Shown here: positions 1-9,409 of the stretch, in pieces
Numbering within the stretch: the stretch's first letter is position 1
How the letters are laid out: each line of letters starts with the position of its first letter
Source of the DNA: Erwinia_E haradaeae_A
Lineage (GTDB): Bacteria > Pseudomonadota > Gammaproteobacteria > Enterobacterales > Enterobacteriaceae
Direction: 5' to 3'
Assembly: GCF_900698965.1 (NCBI RefSeq)
Contig: NZ_LR217725.1
Coordinates: forward strand, 124,001 to 188,000
Length of the DNA: 64,000 nt
The notes under the pieces: generated by a model
The model's database searches: none
The model's input: only the letters and a program-made list of their open reading frames with translations
What the model was told of the DNA's origin: nothing
Made by a program: the position numbers and the translations under genes

Positions 1-297
1 GATCGTAGGTCTGTATAAGTATTTTATAACTTTTGTACTCTATGGTAATGTAATCGACACACACATTACTAAGACACATGTTACTAAATTCTGTAGTCAT
101 ATGGTAATATGAGGTTCTATAATGATTGCACGTATACAACCAATCATATACTCGAAACTTTCAGTACAACTTAAATATATTAAGTATGCATATTATGTAT
201 CCTTGATACAAGCACAACTTATGTTATTGATACTGTGCAAGTGATCATCTGCACCAAAAGACTGATCTATAGGTCGCTAAGTCCTCCGTCTATGATT

Positions 298-1368
298 TTA
301 CTCAAGTTTGACTGGAACTCGTGGAGATAACGCGCACATAAGTTCATACCCCACAGTTTTAGATGCTGTTGCAACATCATCAATTTTAACATTTTTTCCC
401 CAGAGTTCCACCTTACTGCCAATAGACGCCTGGGGGCACGTTGTTAAATCGATAGCCATCATATCCATAGAGACAGTTCCAATAGTTTTTGTTATTTTCT
501 CTAAAACCCTTACTGGGGTACCAGATGGGGCATGGCGTGGATAGCCATCCGCATAGCCACAGGCTATTATTCCAATGCGTTGTTCACAGTTAGCGCGATA
601 GCTATTATGGTAGCCTATTTTTGATCCAAGGGGGATCGTTTGAATAGCGATAATTTCACTAGCGAGTGTCATAACAGGTTCTAAACCACTACCTAATATC
701 ATCTTTTGATGACCATCTGGAGAAGCGCCGTATAAGATAATGCCAGGACGAACCCAGTCAAGATGGGTCTGAGGATGCCTCAGGATAGCCGCAGAATTAG
801 CTAGTGACATTTGACAGTTCAGACCCTGTGAAGCTTGAGAGATTTTTTTCATTGGCTCTGTCACGCCTTGTTTATACCCCGCTTCCGCAAAATGCGTCAT
901 AAGTGTTAATGTGCCAACATTTTCTATCGCTTTTAGTTTTTGCCAAGTAGAGTAGATATCATCCGGTTGAAAACCAAGACGATTCATACCGCAATTCATT
1001 TTTAGATAGACATCTAAGGGAGCCCGCAACTTGGCTCTTTCTAGTGCTTGAATCTGCCATGGACTATGCACAATTGTGGTTAAATTGTACTGATCTAAGA
1101 TAGTTATATCGTCAGGATGAAAAAACCCTTCTAATAATAAAATAGGTTTTTTCCAACCACCTTCTCGTAGTAATAAGGCTTCATCGATACTCAGTAATGC
1201 AAAACCATCTGCTTGGTGTAGGCTTTGCCAAGTTTTCTTGATACCATGACCGTATGCATTAGCTTTTACTACAGCCCAAAGTCGTGCACTACCAATCATC
1301 TGACGCACTATAGAGAGATTATTTTGCAATGCCTTTTGATTAATGATTGCTGCAATTGGACGAGACAT
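298..1368 (-). CDS. dadX: Alanine racemase, DadX-like
   Basis: This PLP enzyme interconverts L- and D-alanine in the cytoplasm and supplies D-Ala for peptidoglycan. The PLP-lysine motif AVVKANAYGHG places the Schiff-base lysine at residue 35. The second catalytic base, a tyrosine, lies in KIGYHNSYRA near residue 253. The 356 residues equal the usual DadX length, and the N-terminus (SRPIAAIINQKALQNNLSIVR) resembles E. coli DadX more than Alr. The start is backed by AAGGAGAG just upstream. In E. coli dadX is the catabolic copy behind dadA; no dadA is present here, so this is probably the only racemase and serves the wall. The alternative name alr would be equally acceptable functionally. Confidence 0.93.
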   Translation of the reverse strand: MSRPIAAIINQKALQNNLSIVRQMIGSARLWAVVKANAYGHGIKKTWQSLHQADGFALLSIDEALLLREGGWKKPILLLEGFFHPDDITILDQYNLTTIVHSPWQIQALERAKLRAPLDVYLKMNCGMNRLGFQPDDIYSTWQKLKAIENVGTLTLMTHFAEAGYKQGVTEPMKKISQASQGLNCQMSLANSAAILRHPQTHLDWVRPGIILYGASPDGHQKMILGSGLEPVMTLASEIIAIQTIPLGSKIGYHNSYRANCEQRIGIIACGYADGYPRHAPSGTPVRVLEKITKTIGTVSMDMMAIDLTTCPQASIGSKVELWGKNVKIDDVATASKTVGYELMCALSPRVPVKLE

Positions 1369-1964
1369 AATCTCTCCTTACATGATAGATTCAGTGGTCT
1401 CTGCATTAGTAATAAATGTATGATATTTAGATGTATTTTGTTCAAGATCATCTGGTAATTTGATGATACTATATGCAAAACAATATAGCATTTTGAATGC
1501 ATATTGAGTATATAAATAGAATTTACATATCATCACTCAGCTGAATGACTAGGAGGCGGATTATCTTGTATCACAAAAGAAATACATATAGGATTAGGAT
1601 AGGTGTCTAATCAGAAATTCCGATGGATATAATTTATTATGTATTAGTTTTTGTGCATTCCGTATGTCCCCCATAGTTGTGTATGGTTTATGCGCTTTAG
1701 GGTAATGGAGAGTGTTATATATCAGGTCAAGAATTCGATTGCGTTTTGCCTTATCATAGCCTGTTGTCAAACAATACAAATAATGGCTCATCATTTTTAC
1801 AACTATTATAGATATTATAGATCGCTAGATTAAGCAAAACAAAATAAAGAGCCAGTGCCTTTTTGTATTAAAACTTGGTAACATTTTACAAAAAATTAAA
1901 TAATGTATTATTTAAGTTCTGGTATTTTGGATTTGTTCAGTGGGGCCGCCGTCTTACTGAGGCT
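1369..1964. other. Gene-poor stretch between the alanine racemase and the dnaA remnant
   Basis: AT-rich DNA holding the racemase ribosome-binding site at its left edge and one doubtful 66-codon minus-strand frame (1594-1794). I see no RNA gene, origin-like cluster of DnaA boxes or repeat here. Confidence 0.6.
1594..1794 (-). CDS. Doubtful small ORF, unknown (66 aa)
   Basis: A minus-strand frame of 66 codons whose composition looks like real protein: charged residues alternate with hydrophobic ones (for example YDKAKRNRILDLIYNTL and KLIHNKLYPSEFLIRH). I do not recognise the family. There is no convincing Shine-Dalgarno sequence before the ATG pair, and the frame stands alone between the racemase and the dnaA remnant. 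It could be the surviving piece of an eroded gene, a tiny intact gene, or chance. Confidence 0.25.
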   Translation of the reverse strand: MMSHYLYCLTTGYDKAKRNRILDLIYNTLHYPKAHKPYTTMGDIRNAQKLIHNKLYPSEFLIRHLS

Positions 1965-3357
1965 ATGCCTCTAGTGTCTTACCTGTTGACAGGTTAAGCT
2001 ACCTAAGATCGAGTTCAGCATTTAGATAAGATCTTTACAAGCTAAAATAAATAATAATACGCTAGATTGGTGCGCGCCATCATTTTGTGCTAAAATAGAT
2101 TGCAGATAAATCTATTCATATATCAATGTCCTCCTAAAAATTTTGGTAGCGCCAAGGTTCTGTTGCTTTTTTAATAAGGTAGATAGAAAATCTAGCTACC
2201 ACATAGTCACTCAACCTCTAGGGAGAGAACCTACTATCGCTAGTACTTGTACAATTGTAATACAGGTAAGTAGAAATCATCTATGCGTTTAATGCGGTGT
2301 TATGATGTTATAAAATTATTAGACATTGCTTATGGCTCTAATGTGAATGCTAGATATAACTTTGAAAGCTTTATTGAGGATTAATTACATCCATTATGTA
2401 TGTAGTCGCGTAATAAGTAACAGATTATCTTGGGTGAGCTACGTGTAACCATATGTTTCTTTAATAGCAGAATCGGGCCAAATAAAACATATCTATTACA
2501 TGTGGTAGGGGGTGAGATGTTAACCAAAACATCTAAAGAAACTGTGATATATATGCGATTTGAACGTTTTGCGAGCGATAGGGTTAAGATATTGGAAACC
2601 AATGCAATTGAGAAATGTAAATGCTATTATTGCTCAGAAAAGCGCTACTGATTGATTAAATTCAGTTTTGTACTACTCAGTAAGGAGCACTGCCAAAAAG
2701 AGTTTTTAATGCCTTCAATACACTTTTAGAAGGCAATTAGCAGATTATTTTGACTTCTGATCGTCACCAAAAAGGTATGCATAGCTTAGAAGATAGACTG
2801 TGATCACGATTGTGATGGGTATTTAAATAGTTTCGACTCATCTGCCAGAGATTGCAGCATGTGTAGGATTTTAACACCCAGCCTATAAAACAATATCCTC
2901 TTATCAGAAGAAGTAGGATGCTCTATTGCTATGAGAGTCTACTCTCATATGCAAGCATGAAAAGCCGCACTTAATCATGTCATAGATAATGCAGAATTTA
3001 CTATTCATGCAATCACAGTTGATGTTTTTGGGAAGCGATTTGTGATCCGCTAGTATTACAGGACCAACCAATCACTATTCATGTTGTTCAAAAACAAACT
3101 AGCTTAGTATTATACAATTCAAGTCGTTAATTTTATTATTAAACTGCAGATCTCACTCAGTCCCCCCGTTCAAGACAGATCGCAATGGCAATAGATAAAG
3201 GATTAACTCATTATGATTTACCAGAAGTTGGTTATGTTTTGGGTAGCGCGAGCAAACTGCGATCCTGCATGCCTGTGGAAATCTTGAATAGCTGCATGAA
3301 GACAATAGGGATATTCAAGAAGACTTTTCGACTCTGATTAAGATTTTGTCCTCTTAA
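1965..3357 (+). pseudogene. dnaA: Inactivated dnaA (chromosomal replication initiator)
   Basis: The 1393 bases before dnaN can be aligned with DnaA over its whole length, but only by jumping between frames and reading through many stops. Domain I: from 1999, LPKIEFSI-stop-IRSLQAKINNN (E. coli [21 protein letters not shown]). Domain II/III junction: 2337-2381, SNVNARYNFESFIED. Walker A: from 2469, RIGPNKTYLLHVVG for GTGLGKTHLLHAVG, so the Lys-Thr pair survives. From 2741, QIILTSDR, then SLEDRL. From 2904, SEEVGCSIAMRVYSHMQA, then LNHVIDNAEFT. The DNA-binding signature (3167-3244) reads RSRQIAMAI and LPEVGYVLG. The end (3262-3357) reads ILHACGNLE-stop, then QEDFSTLIKILSS. Length is almost that of E. 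coli dnaA (about 1.4 kb), so decay is by point changes and small indels rather than deletion. It lies 27 bp before dnaN, as in intact genomes. No intact dnaA is present in this window. Confidence 0.92.
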
Positions 3358-3384
3358 TTTGTAATGCACCAGGTTTTTTATATT

Positions 3385-4491
3385 ATGAAATTCAGTATAG
3401 AACGTGAGCGCTTGTTAAAACCATTGCAACATGTTAGTGCTACATTAGGTAGTCGTCCTGTGTTACCTATTCTTAGCAATCTTTTGTTAGAAGTCAAAGA
3501 CAGAGCTCTGTCTTTGACCGGTACTGACTTAGAAATGCAAATAGCAGTGCGTATTTCACTCACTAAAGAGCATGTATTGGGAATGACTACCATTCCTTCG
3601 CGTAAATTTTTTGAGATTTGTCGTGGATTACCAGAAGGATCTGAACTCTTCGTATGCCTTGAGGGAGACCGAGTTCTGGTGCGATCGCAGCGAAGTCTTT
3701 TTTCTCTAGTTGCTTTACCAGCTAGCGATTTTCCTAACCTGGATTACTCGAAGAGTGAGGTTGTTCTTACTGTAAATCAAGGCACTATAAAGCGCCTAAT
3801 TGACGCTACGCAGTTTTCTATGGCTAATCAAGATGTACGATATTACCTGAATGGCATGCTATTTGAAACAGTAGAAAGAACATTATATACAGTTGCTACA
3901 GATGGACATCGATTAGCAATATGTTCTATGTCAGTAGACCATTTATTAGCAAGTTACTCCGTAATTGTTCCGCGTAAAGGTGTGATAGAACTTGCGCGTC
4001 TACTAGACGGCAGTGATACACCATTAGAGATAGAACTTGGAAAAAATAATATTCGTATTTCTATTGGTAATTTCATCTTTATTTCTAAGTTAATAGATGG
4101 TCGGTTTCCAGACTATCGTCGCGCTATATCTATATCATCTCCATCTGTAAAAACTATAGAGGTTAAGCGTGAAGCATTGAAACAAGCCCTTGTAAGGGCG
4201 TCTATTTTATCTAATGCTAAATTTCGTGGAATCTGCCTGCATGTTAGTGAGAATCAGCTAAAAATTACAGCGTATAATCAAGAGAAAGAAGCAGCGGAGG
4301 AGGTCCTGGATGTAATCTATAGTGGCGATCAGATAGAAATTGGCTTGAATGTTAGTTATATTTTAGATGTGTTGAATACATTAAAGGGTAACAATGTTTG
4401 TATATTGCTAACTGATTCTACATCTAGTGTGCAAATTAAAGATCCAGTTATGCCCTCTGCAAGCTATATCATTATGCCCATTCGTTTATAA
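3385..4491 (+). CDS. dnaN: DNA polymerase III beta subunit (sliding clamp)
   Basis: Encodes the ring-shaped clamp that tethers polymerase III to DNA and serves as a docking platform for other replication and repair proteins. The 368 residues match the family length (E. coli 366) and show the three-fold repeat, with conserved LPILSNLLLEV, LTGTDLEMQI, RYYLNGMLFET, TVATDGHRLAI and the C-terminal YIIMPIRL that forms the hydrophobic partner-binding pocket. The upstream ATG at 3364 would add seven residues unlike the family, so the start is placed at 3385 (MKFSIERERLLKPLQ). The Shine-Dalgarno is weak. In E. coli dnaN is transcribed largely from promoters inside dnaA, which may explain why the dead dnaA is still full length here. 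Confidence 0.98.
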   Translation: MKFSIERERLLKPLQHVSATLGSRPVLPILSNLLLEVKDRALSLTGTDLEMQIAVRISLTKEHVLGMTTIPSRKFFEICRGLPEGSELFVCLEGDRVLVRSQRSLFSLVALPASDFPNLDYSKSEVVLTVNQGTIKRLIDATQFSMANQDVRYYLNGMLFETVERTLYTVATDGHRLAICSMSVDHLLASYSVIVPRKGVIELARLLDGSDTPLEIELGKNNIRISIGNFIFISKLIDGRFPDYRRAISISSPSVKTIEVKREALKQALVRASILSNAKFRGICLHVSENQLKITAYNQEKEAAEEVLDVIYSGDQIEIGLNVSYILDVLNTLKGNNVCILLTDSTSSVQIKDPVMPSASYIIMPIRL

Positions 4492-4577
4492 TATGTGCAT
4501 ATTAAGTTTTTCAGGTAGATGAAAGTAACATAACAATAGCATTTTTATCTAAAAATTAACATTAATGAGAAAAATTG

Positions 4578-6986
4578 ATGTCCAATATGTATGACTCCTC
4601 GAGCATTAAAGTATTAAAAGGGCTTGATGCGGTACGAAAACGTCCTGGTATGTATATTGGTAATACAGATGACGGGACTGGTTTGCATCACATGGTTTTT
4701 GAAGTTGTAGATAACGCGATTGATGAAACTCTTGCAGGTTACTGTTCCCATATTAGCGTAACTATTTATCCTGATCGATCTGTATCAATACACGACAATG
4801 GTCGTGGCATTCCGACTGGGATACATACAGAAGAGGGAATCTCTGCTGCTGAAGTAATCATGACGATTCTACATGCTGGTGGAAAATTTGATGACAACTC
4901 GTACAAGGTATCTGGAGGGCTTCATGGTGTTGGTGTATCTGTAGTAAACGCATTATCAGAAAAATTAGAGCTGACCATTTTTCGTGAAGGCAATATATAT
5001 TTTCAAACCTATATACATGGTACATCACAAACTCCACTGAACATCATAGGTGATACTGATTTGACAGGCACATTAGTCCGTTTTTGGCCTAGTTATAATA
5101 CTTTTAAAAATGTTATAGACTTTGAGTATTCGGTGTTAGCAAAACGTTTACGGGAATTATCTTTTCTCAATTCTGGAGTATCTATAGCTCTAGAAGATAA
5201 ACGGGATGGTAAAAACGATTTTTATCATTATAAAGGGGGGTTGCAAGAGTTTATCAAATACCTAAGTCAAAATAAGACGCCGATTCATCCTAATATATTT
5301 TATTATGCCACTCAGAAAGATGATATCGGTATAGAAGTGGCCTTGCAGTGGAATAATGGTTTTCAAGAAATTATACACTGTTTTACGAATAATATTCCCC
5401 AACGTGAAGGTGGCACTCATCTTATAGGTTTTCGATCTGCCATGACTCGCACCCTCAATACTTATATGGATAAAGAGGGGTATACTAAAAAAGCTAAGGT
5501 TACTACTATTGGTGATGATGCACGCGAAGGCCTGATTGCTATCATATCGATCAAATCTTCAGACCCAAAGTTTTCTTCACAAACTAAAGATAAACTAGTT
5601 TCATCCGAGGTAAAAACAGTAGTTGAACAAACAATGAATGAGTTGCTTTACGCTTATCTACTAGAGCACCCAGGTGATGCAAAAATAATAGTTGGAAAAA
5701 TTATTGATGCAGCGCGTGTGCGCGAGGCGTCTCGCCGTGCACGAGAAATCACTCGCCGAAAGGGTGCATTAGATTTATCTAGTTTGCCAGGAAAGTTAGC
5801 TGATTGCCAAGAAAAAAACCCAGCTCTTTCTGAACTCTATTTAGTGGAAGGCGATTCAGCTGGTGGTTCTGCAAAACAGGGGCGCAATCGAAAAAATCAA
5901 GCTATTCTACCGTTAAAAGGAAAAATTCTGAATGTAGAAAAAGCGCGTTTTGATAAAATGCTGGCCTCCCAAGAGGTAGCAACATTAATTACTGCTTTAG
6001 GTTGTGGCATTGGTCGTGATGAGTATAACCCAGATAAATTGCGTTACCACAATATTATTATCATGACTGATGCGGATGTTGATGGATCACATATTCGCAC
6101 GTTGCTCTTAACGTTTTTTTATCGCCAAATGCCAGAAATTATCGAGCGAGGGCATCTTTATATTGCACAGCCACCGCTGTATAAAGTCAAAAAAGGTAAG
6201 CAAGCAACATATATTAAAGATGATGAGGCTATGGATCAGTATCAAATGTCTATTGCGCTTGATAAGGCTGTGTTACACATTGGCGATAACATATCAGCAT
6301 TAAGCGGAAAACAGCTTGAAGTATTAGTAAATACATTTCACTATACACATAGAATGATTAAAAAATTAGAGCGCGTCTATCCGATAGAATTACTAAATGT
6401 GCTAATTTATCATCAAACTTTAAGTAATTTAACGATAGAGAAGGTAGTAAACGATTGGTTGCAGGGTCTACTACACAAGTTAAATAACAATAATTTCAAC
6501 GGTAGATGCTACCAGGGAATTGTAAGGAAGAATCCTCAATTAGACTTATTTGAGCCAATACTGCGCGGACGTATACATGGCATAGATACGGAGTATTGTT
6601 TAGATAATGATTTCATATGTAGCGAGACATATCATAGAATCTCCATATTAGGTGAGCAATTGCGGGATCTGATTAAACAAGACGCCTATGTAGTACGCGG
6701 AGATCGTCGTCAATCGGTGTCCACTTTTGAGCAGGCGGTCAAGTGGTTGATATCAGAATCACGTCGGGGTCTATCAGTGCAGAGATACAAAGGTTTAGGT
6801 GAAATGAACCCGGAGCAATTATGGGAGACTACAATGAACCCCAGCAGTCGGCGCATGTTTTTAGTGACTATCCAAGATGCTTTTCAAACTGATCAACTTT
6901 TTAGAACTTTAATGGGGGACATAGTAGAACCGCGTCGCGCTTTTATTGAAGACAATGCCCTGCGTGCGGTTCATATCGATATCTAA
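4578..6986 (+). CDS. gyrB: DNA gyrase subunit B
   Basis: ATPase subunit of gyrase, which introduces negative supercoils with GyrA. The GHKL ATPase domain shows the catalytic Glu42 and Asn46 in FEVVDNAIDE, DNGRGIPTG and GGLHGVGVSVVNALS. The TOPRIM domain shows EGDSAGGSAKQGR and MTDADVDGSHI. The C-terminal QRYKGLGEMNPEQLWETTMNP is present. At 802 residues it is almost the E. coli length (804) and includes the enterobacterial insert. A TTG at 4575 precedes the ATG at 4578; MSNMYDSSSIKVLKG fits the family start. Only 86 bp separate it from dnaN, with no trace of recF, which normally sits between them. Confidence 0.98.
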   Translation: MSNMYDSSSIKVLKGLDAVRKRPGMYIGNTDDGTGLHHMVFEVVDNAIDETLAGYCSHISVTIYPDRSVSIHDNGRGIPTGIHTEEGISAAEVIMTILHAGGKFDDNSYKVSGGLHGVGVSVVNALSEKLELTIFREGNIYFQTYIHGTSQTPLNIIGDTDLTGTLVRFWPSYNTFKNVIDFEYSVLAKRLRELSFLNSGVSIALEDKRDGKNDFYHYKGGLQEFIKYLSQNKTPIHPNIFYYATQKDDIGIEVALQWNNGFQEIIHCFTNNIPQREGGTHLIGFRSAMTRTLNTYMDKEGYTKKAKVTTIGDDAREGLIAIISIKSSDPKFSSQTKDKLVSSEVKTVVEQTMNELLYAYLLEHPGDAKIIVGKIIDAARVREASRRAREITRRKGALDLSSLPGKLADCQEKNPALSELYLVEGDSAGGSAKQGRNRKNQAILPLKGKILNVEKARFDKMLASQEVATLITALGCGIGRDEYNPDKLRYHNIIIMTDADVDGSHIRTLLLTFFYRQMPEIIERGHLYIAQPPLYKVKKGKQATYIKDDEAMDQYQMSIALDKAVLHIGDNISALSGKQLEVLVNTFHYTHRMIKKLERVYPIELLNVLIYHQTLSNLTIEKVVNDWLQGLLHKLNNNNFNGRCYQGIVRKNPQLDLFEPILRGRIHGIDTEYCLDNDFICSETYHRISILGEQLRDLIKQDAYVVRGDRRQSVSTFEQAVKWLISESRRGLSVQRYKGLGEMNPEQLWETTMNPSSRRMFLVTIQDAFQTDQLFRTLMGDIVEPRRAFIEDNALRAVHIDI

Positions 6987-7218
6987 TTTTTAATCAAAAT
7001 TTAAATATTATGAGAACCAATCTGCACACCAGTCTTAAGGCTATATATTTTATAGTGATTCAGAATGAATCGATAAATTAAGTGCAGAAATATTGTCTTC
7101 AAAATAAAGTACATTACAGAGCGATAACTGTTTTTAGCTTTTGACTTCTACATCACAAATTATAAATTTTAGCTGCATGATACTAGCGTAAGAAGAATAT
7201 TAATATCCTGAGGATAGT

Positions 7219-8025
7219 ATGACGATTAAATTGATTGCAATTGATATGGATGGGACATTACTTAACCCGAAGCATGAGTTAACAGAAAAAGTAAAAAAGG
7301 TTATTCAGAGAGTGAATAACCAGGGGGTTAACGTTATCCTTGCTACCGGAAGACCGTTTATTGGTGTAGAGCAATACTTACATGAGCTAGCTCTTCATCA
7401 GGATAATCAATATTGCATTACTAATAATGGTTCGTTAATTCAGAATGCAAAAAGTGGAGAATGTCTTTTTGAGGTATTACTAGGTTTTGATGATTATCTG
7501 TATTTTGAAGAATTATCACGAGTATTAGAAGTGCATTTTCAGGCTTTTACTAAAACAGAGATGTTTACATCCAATAGAGATATTAGCAAATATACTATAC
7601 ACGAAGCTTGGATGACTGGCATTCCTCTGCGTTATTGCTCTGTAGGTGACATGGACTGTAATTTAACCTTTCCAAAGGTTATGATGCTAGATCCACCAGA
7701 TCGACTAGATGCTGCTATTGCTCGTATCCCAGAAAAGGCATTACAGCAGTATACTATTATGAAAAGTTCACCGTACTATCTGGAAATTCTTGATAAACGA
7801 GCAAACAAAGGTGCAGCTTTACGATTTATAGCAGAAATGTTAGGATACGCAAGGAGTGAAATAATGGCGATTGGTGATCAAGAAAATGATTTAGCTATGT
7901 TAGAGTATTCAGGTATAAGTATAGCCATGAGCAACAGTATTTCCCGGGTAAAGTCGGTGGCAAAATTTATTACAAAAAGTAATACAGAAGATGGTGTGGC
8001 ATTAGCAATTGAACGGTTTGCTTAG
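7219..8025 (+). CDS. yidA: HAD-superfamily sugar phosphatase YidA
   Basis: A cytoplasmic Cof-type HAD phosphatase active on sugar phosphates in E. coli. Motif I is DMDGTLLNP (nucleophile Asp9, acid/base Asp11), motif II is ILATGRP, motif III is the lysine in DKRANKGAAL, and motif IV is GDQENDLAML. The 268 residues are close to the E. coli length of 270, and the C2-type cap lies between motifs II and III. CTGAGGATAG upstream supports the start. It keeps the gyrB-yidB-yidA order of enterobacteria, but yidB is gone from the 232-bp gap. All catalytic residues are intact, so it is probably functional; the natural substrate here cannot be told. Confidence 0.93.
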   Translation: MTIKLIAIDMDGTLLNPKHELTEKVKKVIQRVNNQGVNVILATGRPFIGVEQYLHELALHQDNQYCITNNGSLIQNAKSGECLFEVLLGFDDYLYFEELSRVLEVHFQAFTKTEMFTSNRDISKYTIHEAWMTGIPLRYCSVGDMDCNLTFPKVMMLDPPDRLDAAIARIPEKALQQYTIMKSSPYYLEILDKRANKGAALRFIAEMLGYARSEIMAIGDQENDLAMLEYSGISIAMSNSISRVKSVAKFITKSNTEDGVALAIERFA

Positions 8026-8659
8026 ATCATGACAAATTCAGAAAAATTTTTATACATATTGCATTTTTGATATATATGTATTATAATTTTATGAGTTAAA
8101 ATAAATGCCTATTAAAATACTAAACTGTTTTTGTGCCAGCAATATTATCATGACAGATAATCAAGACGCACTGTGATATGCATGTTCATATTAATTATAG
8201 CATGTAATATAATTTTAATATTTTCTATTTCTTTCATTGCTTTAAAGGCAATCCCGACTATGCAATTTTTGCAAAGTTAAAATTAGAGATAACTCTACTT
8301 ATACAATCATCACCTGAATCTATACAAAGTAAAATTTATAATTGTATATCATCATACTGAGCATTACTCTAATACGCTGCTATCGGGGAATCAAATTTTC
8401 CCAGATATAACAAGATACATTGTATCTAACTAGTGTAGAATTGTAGGATTTTATAAAAATTCTATCTGTATAGAAAGTTTAGAATTTAAATACTGTTATA
8501 GTTTGCACTTTTATTGCTTTCCTTTATGAGGTTGCATCATTTGACTCCAACGTGACGAGCAGTATAGGCAAGGCAAATCCGGTATAGGTGTACACGCAGG
8601 TACATTTAATATGTTTGATGTGTACTAAAAATATTTTAGTTAGAATCTAGGTAAAAGGT
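8026..8659. other. Intergenic region upstream of rpmH
   Basis: No reading frame of interest. The last 130 bases are visibly richer in G+C than the surroundings and hold a possible promoter, so they are probably the leader of the rpmH-yidC cluster. Confidence 0.5.
8541..8568 (+). promoter_or_regulatory. Possible sigma-70 promoter for the rpmH cluster
   Basis: TTGACT (8541-8546), a 16-base spacer and TATAGG (8563-8568), about 90 bases before rpmH. The match is imperfect and AT-rich DNA gives many chance matches; its support is the position and the locally higher G+C content. Confidence 0.35.
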
Positions 8660-8809
8660 ATGAAGCGCACTTTCCAGCCATCTGTGATTAAACGTAACCG
8701 CACCCATGGTTTTCGTGCTCGTATGAAAAGCAAAAACGGTCGTAAAATTTTATCTCATAGACGAGCTAAAGGTCGAGTACGTCTAACTGTCTCAAGTAAT
8801 AAGCATTAA
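8660..8809 (+). CDS. rpmH: 50S ribosomal protein L34
   Basis: A small basic protein of the large ribosomal subunit. The 49 residues begin MKRTFQPSVIKRNRTHGFRA and contain the family pattern RRAKGRVRLTVS. It is three residues longer than the E. coli protein at the C-terminus (SNKH). GTAAAAGGT precedes the start. It leads the conserved rpmH-rnpA-yidD-yidC cluster, with rnpA beginning 16 bases after the stop. In E. coli this cluster points away from dnaA; here both are on the same strand and about 5 kb apart, so a rearrangement has occurred. Confidence 0.97.
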   Translation: MKRTFQPSVIKRNRTHGFRARMKSKNGRKILSHRRAKGRVRLTVSSNKH

Positions 8810-8825
8810 TTTCTTTGTATCATAT

Positions 8826-9185
8826 ATGACGGAATATTCATTTCCCAAGCAGTTGCGCTTGTTAACTTCCACGCATTTTAAGTTTGTTTTTCAGAATCCG
8901 AAACGAGTCAGTGCAAGTTATATCACTATTCTTGGGCGTTTGAATTCACTAGGACATCCAAGGATTGGCTGTGCTATTTCTAAGAAAAATCTTAAACATT
9001 CACATGAACGAAATAGAATTAAACGATTAATACGGGAAAGTTTTCGTTACAATCAACACCAACTTCCAGCGATGGATTTTGTAGTTATAGTAAAAAGTGG
9101 GATTATTGCTCTTGATAACAATGCTTTCACAATAGCATTGGAGAAATTATGGAATCGTCATTGTCTCTTGGCTCACAAATTTTAA
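8826..9185 (+). CDS. rnpA: Ribonuclease P protein component
   Basis: Protein subunit of RNase P, which with the M1 RNA removes 5' leaders from pre-tRNAs. The 119 residues match E. coli in length. The family signature is the basic helix SHERNRIKRLIRESFRYNQ, which with AISKKNLKHS forms the RNR motif that contacts the RNA; LTSTHFKFVFQNPKR is the N-terminal strand region. The gene overlaps yidD by 37 bases, a layout conserved across bacteria that implies coupled translation. The rnpB RNA gene is not in this window. Confidence 0.96.
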   Translation: MTEYSFPKQLRLLTSTHFKFVFQNPKRVSASYITILGRLNSLGHPRIGCAISKKNLKHSHERNRIKRLIRESFRYNQHQLPAMDFVVIVKSGIIALDNNAFTIALEKLWNRHCLLAHKF

Positions 9186-9391
9186 TCCTTATCGTAAGAG
9201 TCTACCAATGTGCTCTAAGCCCATTTTTAGGGCCGCGCTGTCGTTTTCAGCCAACCTGCTCGCAATATAGTATTGAGGCATTGCAAAGATTTGGAGTATT
9301 TAAAGGCAGTTGGTTATCCATAAAGCGCATATTACAATGTCATCCTTTGAGTTCTTGTGATAATAATCCATTGCCGCCACGTAAACATTGA
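9149..9391 (+). CDS. yidD: Membrane protein insertion efficiency factor YidD
   Basis: A small membrane-associated protein thought to assist YidC-dependent insertion. The signature LGPRCRFQPTCSQYSIEAL, with its cysteines, and the following GSWLSIKRILQCHP are intact. At 80 residues it is slightly shorter than E. coli YidD (85). It starts inside the end of rnpA and is followed after 18 bases by yidC, so the three are surely one transcript. The N-terminal amphipathic segment (SQILILIVRVYQ) is retained. Confidence 0.95.
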   Translation: MESSLSLGSQILILIVRVYQCALSPFLGPRCRFQPTCSQYSIEALQRFGVFKGSWLSIKRILQCHPLSSCDNNPLPPRKH

Positions 9392-9409
9392 TTTCAGAGA
9401 GCCTGAATA

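Noticed and set aside
1369..1964. Possible replication origin beside dnaA
   Set aside because: No cluster of DnaA boxes or AT-rich 13-mers with GATC sites that I could recognise; cannot be supported.
2381..2602. Minus-strand open frame of 73 codons
   Set aside because: It lies opposite the dnaA remnant, whose plus-strand translation carries the recognisable DnaA residues; the minus frame has none.
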